From contig CAYMOV010000110.1 in NCBI GenBank assembly GCA_964392085.1, positions 1 through 7,804 of the forward strand: a stretch of 7,804 nucleotides of DNA, written 5' to 3'. Source of the stretch: CAYMOV01 sp964392085 (GTDB taxonomy: Bacteria; Oederibacteriota; Muellerivitia; Muellerivitales; Muellerivitaceae). The notes under the pieces were generated by a model. The model was not told the origin of the DNA, did not search any database, and saw only the letters and a program-made list of their open reading frames with translations. A program made the position numbers and the translations under genes. This document shows, one piece after another, positions 1 through 4,936 of this stretch; positions within the stretch are counted from its first letter, which is position 1, and every line of letters begins with the position of its first letter.

Positions 1-690
1 CACCACATGCCTCAACCCGGCCCCCGCCTCGGCCATGCTCATGGCCTCGAGCCGCCCGTCCTTCAGGAACGCCACGCCTTGGCAGCTCTTCCCCACCTGG
101 TCCAACTGGTGGGAATTCAGGAGGATCGTCATGCCTCCCGCTTGGGCCTCCTCGAGGATGTGGCGCACATCCAGCACCCCGGTGGGGTCCATGCCGCTCG
201 TCGGCTCATCCAGGAAGAGGAAGCTGGGTTTGCCCACGAGGGCCTGGGCCAGCGCTAACCGCTGGAGCATGCCGCGCGAATAGGTCCTCACCTGCCGATC
301 CCAGGCCTGTTCCGCAAGCCCCACCTTGACCAACAGGTCCCGGAGTTCCTGGGGGGAATTGGGGACGCCCGCCAGGCCCTGGTGCAGTTCCATCACCTGC
401 AGTCCCGTCATCCAGGGCTCAAAACGGATGCGTTCGGGCACGTAACCGATCTTCGCCTTGGCCCTCATGTCCTCGGGTGACATCCCGTCGATGTGGATCA
501 CCCCGGCGTCCGGCTTCAGCAACCCGAGGAGACAGCCCATGAGGGTGGTCTTGCCGGACCCGTTGGGGCCGATGAGTCCGAACGCACCGCCCGAGGGGAC
601 CTCGAGGTGCACGTCGACCAGGACGCTCTTGCGGCCGCCCGAGTAGGACTTGGCCAGGCCCTTGACCGACAAGCCGGAGGATGAGGGCAT
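1..690 (-). CDS. ABC transporter ATP-binding protein (ABC-2/NatA-like), 3' end cut by window edge
   Basis: This is the nucleotide-binding subunit of an ABC transporter; it hydrolyses ATP at the inner face of the membrane to drive a permease. Reading leftwards from the ATG at 690-688 gives 230 uninterrupted codons to the window edge. Visible motifs are Walker A GPNGSGKT (residues 41-48), the segment IGYVPE (81-86) at the Q-loop position, a signature YSRGM (137-141) in place of LSGGQ, Walker B FLFLDEP (157-163), a D-loop SGMD (165-168) and the switch histidine H194. This degenerate signature and PE in place of the Q-loop glutamine are usual in ABC-2-type exporter ATPases of the NatA/CcmA kind. 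The start is supported by GAAGGTG six bases upstream. A permease is expected beyond the left edge, since genes on this strand run that way. The substrate cannot be told. The gene is divergent from the nuclease gene at 976. Confidence 0.93.
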   Translation of the reverse strand, partial: MPSSSGLSVKGLAKSYSGGRKSVLVDVHLEVPSGGAFGLIGPNGSGKTTLMGCLLGLLKPDAGVIHIDGMSPEDMRAKAKIGYVPERIRFEPWMTGLQVMELHQGLAGVPNSPQELRDLLVKVGLAEQAWDRQVRTYSRGMLQRLALAQALVGKPSFLFLDEPTSGMDPTGVLDVRHILEEAQAGGMTILLNSHQLDQVGKSCQGVAFLKDGRLEAMSMAEAGAGLRHVV

Positions 691-696
691 GAGAAA

Positions 697-703
697 CACC
701 TTC
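697..703 (-). promoter_or_regulatory. Ribosome binding site of the ABC ATPase
   Basis: On the minus strand the sequence reads GAAGGTG followed by six bases and then ATG. It fixes the start at 690 in preference to the in-frame GTG codons just upstream, one of which lies inside this site. Confidence 0.7.
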
Positions 704-798
704 ACGTAAAGGATGGAACGGCAACGACCCAAGAAATTAAACCGTGTGAAACGGGGCGAGGGATGAATAGGCCGTGAATTGCTACCCTCATCCTAACA

Positions 799-817
799 TT
801 CTCCCCTCAAGGGAGAA
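799..817. repeat. REP-like intergenic hairpin
   Basis: A perfect 7-bp inverted repeat, TTCTCCC (799-805) and GGGAGAA (811-817), encloses a five-base loop. It is preceded by CCCTCATCCTAAC (785-797). This resembles the short dispersed repeats of many Gram-negative genomes that read roughly CCCTCACCCTAAC, CTCTCCC, loop, GGGAGAG. It sits between two divergent gene starts, so it is not a terminator for either gene. Only one copy lies in the window, so repeat status rests on resemblance. Confidence 0.45.
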
Positions 818-913
818 GGGATCAAGAATGAAAGCGGCTTCGTTTAGTCGAATCCCATTTTACCCGCCGTCTCCCGGCTAATGCGGTTTTGTCGGTCTTT
901 GATCAGGCGACGC

Positions 914-968
914 ATTATAGCCCCACCGTAAAGCCCGCTGGGTTTTGGAAAGGCCCTTGGGCTATAAT
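914..968. promoter_or_regulatory. Nested dyad with a TATAAT box in each arm, between divergent genes
   Basis: ATTATAGCCC (914-923) is the exact reverse complement of GGGCTATAAT (959-968). Inside lies a second hairpin, AAGCCC (931-936) with GGGTTT (940-945), with one G-T pair and a 3-base loop. The outer arms place TATAAT on the plus strand at 963-968 and on the minus strand at 919-914, pointing outwards towards the nuclease and ABC genes respectively. No good -35 hexamer stands 16-18 bp from either box. The element could be a divergent promoter/operator, a factor-dependent promoter pair or simply a hairpin; I cannot decide from sequence. Confidence 0.45.
963..968 (+). promoter_or_regulatory. 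Candidate -10 box giving a leaderless transcript of the nuclease gene
   Basis: A perfect TATAAT ends seven bases before the ATG at 976. If used, transcription would begin at or next to the start codon, giving a leaderless mRNA. In keeping with that, no purine-rich Shine-Dalgarno sequence precedes the ATG (CCGCCCC occupies the spot). The -35 region is poor (GGGTTT at the expected spacing), which lowers confidence. Confidence 0.45.
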
Positions 969-975
969 CCGCCCC

Positions 976-2016
976 ATGGCCACCCTTTACTCCTATTCCC
1001 GTGTCGGGTCCTTCTTCACCTGTCCGACCCAATACGCCCACCGCTACATCCACAAGACGCCCTCGCCGTCCCCCCAGGGGATCGAGCTGTTTATGGGCTC
1101 CCGCTTCCACGACGCCATGGAGTTCCTATACGGCGAACTGCCGAAGAGGCTCCCCGACCTCCCGGAGGTCCTGTCCAAATTCGACCAGGCTTGGTCCGAC
1201 AGCTTCAAGGAAGTCCAATCCAGGCAGAAGCAACAGGGTTACGAGACGCCGCTGCGGATCAACCGCGAGGGCGAGACCGTCCAAGATTACTACGAGCGCG
1301 CCAAAAGCTACGTCGAGAGCTATTACGGCAAGTACGCGCCCTTCGACCAGGACGAGACCCTGGCCGTGGAGAAGCGGGTGCTGTTCAGCCTCGACCCCGC
1401 CGGGCAGTACAAGATGCAGGGCTACATCGACCGCTTGTCCCGCACCCCCGACGGCACCCTCTGGGTGCACGACTACAAGACCGGCAGCCGCAAGCTGTCC
1501 AAGGAGGACGCCCGCAACGAGGACCAATTGGCCCTGTATCAGTTGGGGCTCGCCCAGGACCCGGCCTTCAGGAAGGACCCCGTGAAGCTGGCCTGGCACT
1601 TCGTGGCCTTCGAGGACGACACCGTCCAGAGCGAGCGCGGCGAGAAGGAACTGGACTTCCTCAAGAAGAAGTACGTGAACAAGATCCAGGCCATCGAGAA
1701 GGCCAAGGACTTCGCGCCCCTGACCTCGGCCCTCTGCGGCTGGTGCGACTTCCTGAAGCTCTGCCCCGACGGCCAGAAGGCCGTGGCCCAGCGGGCCGAG
1801 CGGAAAGCGAAGGCCGAAGGGACCCAGGCGAAAACTCCAACCGCCGAAGAAAAGGTTGTTTCCAAAAAGGAAGCTTCCCCGATGACCGGGGTCGCCCCCG
1901 CCGAACCTGATTCACCCCCGCCGGCCGCCCTTCCGAAACCGGAGACGGTTATTTCTTCGAGGCGTAAAAAAAGCAAGCCGAAGGATCCGGACACGTCACA
2001 GCTTTCCCTGCTCTGA
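976..2016 (+). CDS. PD-(D/E)XK nuclease, RecB/AddB/Cas4-like with Fe-S cysteines and C-terminal clamp-type motif
   Basis: This is a predicted DNA nuclease of 346 residues, probably acting in recombination or repair. The N-terminal 270 residues form a PDDEXK_1-type domain: C16 in FFTCP, H45 in GSRFHDAMEF, D152 in GYIDRL, D166-Y-K168 in VHDYKTG, and Q184 in EDQLALY. These match the H, D, (D/E)xK and Qxxx(Y) positions of RecB-family nucleases. C16 with C254, C257 and C263 (CxxC then five residues and C) reproduces the cysteine pattern that ties the fold together with a 4Fe-4S cluster in AddB and Cas4. Residues ~270-341 are rich in Ala, Lys, Glu and Pro and look disordered. The protein ends QLSLL (342-346), resembling a beta-clamp-binding peptide. 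No helicase domain and no cas genes are present, so it is a stand-alone nuclease rather than a cas4. ATG 976 is chosen over upstream codons because the family's conserved start begins there. Partner and precise substrate are unknown. Confidence 0.88.
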   Translation: MATLYSYSRVGSFFTCPTQYAHRYIHKTPSPSPQGIELFMGSRFHDAMEFLYGELPKRLPDLPEVLSKFDQAWSDSFKEVQSRQKQQGYETPLRINREGETVQDYYERAKSYVESYYGKYAPFDQDETLAVEKRVLFSLDPAGQYKMQGYIDRLSRTPDGTLWVHDYKTGSRKLSKEDARNEDQLALYQLGLAQDPAFRKDPVKLAWHFVAFEDDTVQSERGEKELDFLKKKYVNKIQAIEKAKDFAPLTSALCGWCDFLKLCPDGQKAVAQRAERKAKAEGTQAKTPTAEEKVVSKKEASPMTGVAPAEPDSPPPAALPKPETVISSRRKKSKPKDPDTSQLSLL

Positions 2017-2043
2017 CCCGCCGGTTTATTTTGCAACCCCGCG

Positions 2044-2073
2044 TTTACATTCCGCAAACGTCTCCCCGATAAA
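2044..2073 (+). promoter_or_regulatory. Weak candidate promoter for the glycosyltransferase
   Basis: TTTACA (2044-2049) and GATAAA (2068-2073) are separated by 18 bp. They lie between the nuclease stop and the glycosyltransferase start and would give a 5' leader of about 50 bases. Both hexamers depart from consensus, so this is tentative. Confidence 0.25.
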
Positions 2074-2077
2074 CGGC

Positions 2078-2101
2078 CGCCCAGGCTGGAACTGCCGGGC
2101 G
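2078..2101 (+). other. Hairpin in the nuclease-glycosyltransferase gap
   Basis: CGCCC (2078-2082) pairs with GGGCG (2097-2101), and GGC (2084-2086) with GCC (2094-2096), leaving one bulged A and a seven-base loop. The following bases are AAATATGAGAACATTTTAAG, with no proper U-run, so it is not a clear intrinsic terminator. It may end nuclease transcripts weakly or sit in the glycosyltransferase leader. Confidence 0.35.
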
Positions 2102-2132
2102 AAATATGAGAACATTTTAAGTCGTCTTTTCG

Positions 2133-3341
2133 GTGCGTTCGCCCGATCCAACATTCCGCTCCAACGAGGTTTCCTTGGCCCTCCTCTCCTGGCTCTTCAT
2201 CGTGACCGCCCTCTACCTGGCCCTCGTGGGATGGGACAACATGCGGGTCTATTTCCGGATCGCCCCCCCGCCGGACACCTCGCGGAAAAAATGGCCCTTG
2301 GTCTCCGTCTGCGTCCCCGCCCGGGACGAGGCGCACCGGATCGTCCCCTGCCTGGAGGGGTTCCTGAGGCAGAGCTACCCCAACTATGAGGTCCTGGTCA
2401 CCGACGACCAATCCACCGACGACACCTGGAAGGTCTTGAAGCGTTACGCCGCGAAGGACCGGCGGATCAAACCCGTGAAGGGTAAACCCATGCCCAAGGG
2501 TTGGGTCGGCAAGTCCTGGGCCTGCCACCAGGCGGTCCTGAAGGCCCGGGGCGAGTGGGTCCTTTTCACCGACGCGGATACCTGGCACGAGGTCGATTCC
2601 CTCAAGCGGACCGTCCAGACCGCCGAGGCCCGGTCGGCCGACCTGTTGTCCTGCATGACGGGCCAGGCCACAGAGACCTGGATGGAGAAACTTGTCATCC
2701 CAGTCCTTTGCTTCAACCTGATTTCCCTATTTCCCATCCAGTGGATCCTCCGGAAAGGCAGCCCGTTCGCGAAGGTCGTTTGGGTCAACGGCCAGTTCCT
2801 GTTTTTCAAGCGAAAGGCCCTCCAGGCGATCGGCGGCCATCCCACCATCAAGGGAAGGATCGACGAGGATTTCTCCCTGGCGCGGCGGATGATCGCCCAA
2901 GGCTACAAGGTGGATTTGTTCAACGGCACCGACTTGGTCACCTGCCGGATGTACAGTTCGGCGTATGACGTTTGGTTCGGGTTGTCCCGCAACATCTTCC
3001 CTTCCTTCGATTTCTCCGTCCCGAAGGCCCTGGCGGGGTACCTCGCGACCATGGCGATCACGGTCCTTCCCTTTGTCCTCCCGTTCCTCACCCACCCCGG
3101 GTCGCTCCTCTTCGGCTCCTCCCTCGCCCTCGCAATCGCGCTTGTCCTTCTCCGGTTGAACCAAGCCGTCCAGTTCAGGTTCCATCTCACTTCTTGCTTC
3201 CTGCACGGCCTCGGGAGCTTCATTTTCCTGGCCATCGGCTTCAACTCCATGCGGTGGTACGTCGTCCATGGGCATGGGCATTGGAAGGGACGTTTAATGG
3301 TCCAGAAGGACCTGCAGGCAAAAAGCGCTTACATGGCCTGA
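2133..3341 (+). CDS. Membrane-anchored family 2 glycosyltransferase (CrtQ/CruC-like)
   Basis: This predicted inverting glycosyltransferase of 402 residues moves a sugar from a nucleotide-sugar donor to a membrane-associated acceptor at the cytoplasmic face. One helix lies at residues ~14-34. A GT-A domain follows: VSVCVPARDE (57-66), VTDDQSTDDT (89-98), the metal-binding D147-A-D149 in FTDADTW, GQFLFFKR, GGH, and E245-D246 in IDEDFSLARRM, the expected catalytic-base region. Three C-terminal helices lie at ~299-320, 325-342 and 356-373. The pattern GQF...GGH...ED.SLARR...RMYSS resembles carotenoid and diaponeurosporenoate glycosyltransferases, but no carotenoid genes are nearby, so the acceptor is unknown. 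The GTG start has no visible Shine-Dalgarno sequence. An in-frame TTG at 2175 has GAGGT just upstream (2166-2170) and would remove 14 residues; either is possible. It lies 116 bp after the nuclease on the same strand, with no sign of shared function. Confidence 0.85.
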   Translation: MRSPDPTFRSNEVSLALLSWLFIVTALYLALVGWDNMRVYFRIAPPPDTSRKKWPLVSVCVPARDEAHRIVPCLEGFLRQSYPNYEVLVTDDQSTDDTWKVLKRYAAKDRRIKPVKGKPMPKGWVGKSWACHQAVLKARGEWVLFTDADTWHEVDSLKRTVQTAEARSADLLSCMTGQATETWMEKLVIPVLCFNLISLFPIQWILRKGSPFAKVVWVNGQFLFFKRKALQAIGGHPTIKGRIDEDFSLARRMIAQGYKVDLFNGTDLVTCRMYSSAYDVWFGLSRNIFPSFDFSVPKALAGYLATMAITVLPFVLPFLTHPGSLLFGSSLALAIALVLLRLNQAVQFRFHLTSCFLHGLGSFIFLAIGFNSMRWYVVHGHGHWKGRLMVQKDLQAKSAYMA

Positions 3342-3392
3342 ACCGGGTTAAAAGCGGGGCCCGCCATCGCCGCGATAACGACTGTCATCATC

Positions 3393-3420
3393 TTGGCAAA
3401 AGCAATTTTTAGGCTATAAC
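3393..3420 (+). promoter_or_regulatory. Sigma70-type promoter of the methyltransferase-kinase operon
   Basis: TTGGCA (3393-3398), a 16-bp spacer and TATAAC (3415-3420) match the -35/-10 consensus closely. Transcription would start near 3427 and leave a leader of about 88 bases before the GTG at 3515. The -10 is embedded in GGCTATAAC, similar to GGGCTATAAT before the nuclease gene. Confidence 0.6.
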
Positions 3421-3500
3421 GTTGGACCATACCCTGGGCCGTTGGCCGCGGAGCCTTCTGTTAAGATCAACCACTGATCGTCGGCCTTCAGCGGCCCTTT

Positions 3501-3507
3501 GGAGAGA
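3501..3507 (+). promoter_or_regulatory. Ribosome binding site that decides the methyltransferase start
   Basis: GGAGAGA ends seven bases before the GTG at 3515. It supports that codon over a TTG at 3422, which lies upstream of the predicted transcription start. Confidence 0.65.
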
Positions 3508-3514
3508 GACCCTC

Positions 3515-4936
3515 GTGGCAATTACCTTCGGCAAAGAAACCTTCATCGTCTGCCGAAACAGCCAAGGCAGCGACGTCCGGGCCAACACCCTCCGCATTTC
3601 CCGTTACCTCGTGGTGTTCGAGGTCTACAACCCCTACAGCATCCTCCAGTTGTCCGAGGTCCTGAACGACTTCAAGATCCTGATCGGGGACCGCCTCGTC
3701 TATTCGGGCCGGGCGGTCGTCAGCAACCTCGTGAACACCGGCATCCTCCTGGTCTGCGAGGCCACCCTGGAGGACGGCTGGCTCGACGTCGACCTGTTCT
3801 CCTCGCTGTTCGTCAAGGACAAGATCCGCAACGAGTTCTTTGAGTTCGTCAAGGAGTGGGAGAAGGCCCAGAAACTCCTCCCGGAGTTCAAGGTCGTGGT
3901 GGCCGACCTCCTGACGTCGCTCATGGACCTGAGGCGTTGGTTGGAGCAGGTGGAGCTCGGCATCCGGTCCGAGACGGGCCGCGACCGCGTCCAGTCGGAG
4001 CAGGAGGTCATCCAGGAACTCCGGGATCCCTTGTTCCCGGCGGTCTCCTCCCTCTTCAACCGGTTCGAGGAGATCTCCGCGAAGCTTCCCGAGGACCAGC
4101 AGAACATCCACAGGGCCTACGGCCGCCGCCAAATCCACCCCATCATCCTCTGCTCCCCCTTCGTCTACCGCGTCTACCAAAAGCCCCTCGGTTACGCCGG
4201 GGACTACGAGATGGTCAACATGATCCTGCGGGACCCCATGGAAGGGAGCTCCCTCTTCGCCAAGATCCTCAACTGCCACTTCCTCAGCCAAGCCCCCTGC
4301 GAGGCCCACCGCAACCGGGTGAAGTACCTGGGCGAGAAACTGCGGGAGGAGACCCTGCGCGTCACCCGCCTGGGCCGTCCCCTGGAGGCCTTCAACCTCG
4401 GGTGCGGCCCCGCCGGCGAGGTCCAGAACTTCCTGGCCCAGGACGACCTCTGCGACCGGGCCCGGCTGACCCTCCTGGACTTCAACCCGGAGACCCTCAA
4501 CCACACCACCCAGGTCCTGGAGAACATCAAGGCCAAGAACCGCCGGGCCACGGACATCAAGTTCATCCAGAAATCGGTCAACCAGATCCTCAAGGAAGCC
4601 ACGAAGGAACGCACCGAGCCCTCCGAGGAGAAATACGACTTCATCTATTGCGCCGGGCTCTTCGATTACCTATCGGACCGGATCTGCCTGCGGCTCATGG
4701 ACTATTTCTACGACCACCTTGCGCCGGGCGGCTTGTTGACCGCCACCAACGTCGACCCCTCCAATCCCATCCGGTTCGGCATGGAATGCTTCCTCGAATG
4801 GCACCTAGTCTACCGGAATTCCACGGACATCCTCCGCCTCAAGCCCACGGCCGCTCCCGACGGGGAATGTCGGGTCCTCACGGACGCCACCGGAGTCAAC
4901 GTCTTCCTGGAAATCCGGAAACCGCACAATGCCTAA
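3515..4936 (+). CDS. PilZ-like domain fused to SAM-dependent methyltransferase of the 3-hydroxypalmitate methyl ester synthase (PhcB) type
   Basis: The protein has 473 residues from GTG 3515. Residues ~1-95 are a beta-rich PilZ-like domain: R27-I-S-R30, then GRAVVSNLVNTG (65-76) where PilZ proteins carry DxSxxG. The D and S are replaced, so cyclic-di-GMP binding is doubtful. Residues ~105-215 are charged and helical. The block KPLGYAGDYEMVNMI (223-237) is a hallmark, as I recall, of methyltransferases annotated as extracellular factor 3-hydroxypalmitic acid methyl ester biosynthesis proteins. The Rossmann domain follows: motif I FNLGCGPAGE (293-302), acidic residue D322 in LLDFNPETL, and YDFIYCAGLFDYL (374-386), then LAPGGLL. 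By analogy with PhcB it would methylate a 3-hydroxy fatty acid to a diffusible signal; that is inference. It overlaps the downstream kinase by 8 bp, so the two are probably translationally coupled. Another small-molecule or fatty-acid methyltransferase role is possible. Confidence 0.8.
   Translation: MAITFGKETFIVCRNSQGSDVRANTLRISRYLVVFEVYNPYSILQLSEVLNDFKILIGDRLVYSGRAVVSNLVNTGILLVCEATLEDGWLDVDLFSSLFVKDKIRNEFFEFVKEWEKAQKLLPEFKVVVADLLTSLMDLRRWLEQVELGIRSETGRDRVQSEQEVIQELRDPLFPAVSSLFNRFEEISAKLPEDQQNIHRAYGRRQIHPIILCSPFVYRVYQKPLGYAGDYEMVNMILRDPMEGSSLFAKILNCHFLSQAPCEAHRNRVKYLGEKLREETLRVTRLGRPLEAFNLGCGPAGEVQNFLAQDDLCDRARLTLLDFNPETLNHTTQVLENIKAKNRRATDIKFIQKSVNQILKEATKERTEPSEEKYDFIYCAGLFDYLSDRICLRLMDYFYDHLAPGGLLTATNVDPSNPIRFGMECFLEWHLVYRNSTDILRLKPTAAPDGECRVLTDATGVNVFLEIRKPHNA

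Noticed and set aside
418..450. Missing Q-loop glutamine in the ABC ATPase (YVPE in place of YxxQ)
   Set aside because: This replacement is common in ABC-2-type exporter ATPases, so it does not mark an inactive protein.
836..890. Mini-ORF of 17 codons starting at the ATG near 828
   Set aside because: It lacks a convincing ribosome binding site and recognisable features, and lies in a non-coding divergent gap.
889..975. N-terminal extension of the nuclease by 29 codons to a GTG
   Set aside because: It would run through the dyad and the TATAAT box. Family members begin close to the YSYSRVGSFFTCP segment that follows ATG 976.
976..2016. Nuclease as a CRISPR cas4
   Set aside because: There is no repeat array and no cas1 or cas2 nearby, and the long clamp-type tail is not a Cas4 feature.
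1539..2588. A 349-codon minus-strand frame spanning two plus-strand genes
   Set aside because: It crosses the nuclease tail, the intergenic gap and the glycosyltransferase, shows no recognisable motif and has no sensible ribosome binding site.
3342..3392. Terminator after the glycosyltransferase (GCGGGGCCCGC)
   Set aside because: The palindrome leaves almost no loop and no T-run follows, so it is not a credible intrinsic terminator.
3422..3514. TTG start of the methyltransferase at 3422
   Set aside because: It has no ribosome binding site and lies before the predicted transcription start; GTG 3515 has GGAGAGA at good spacing.
3488..4504. A 338-codon minus-strand frame opposite the methyltransferase
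   Set aside because: Its composition is that of an antisense shadow and it has no motif; the plus frame carries the SAM-binding motifs.
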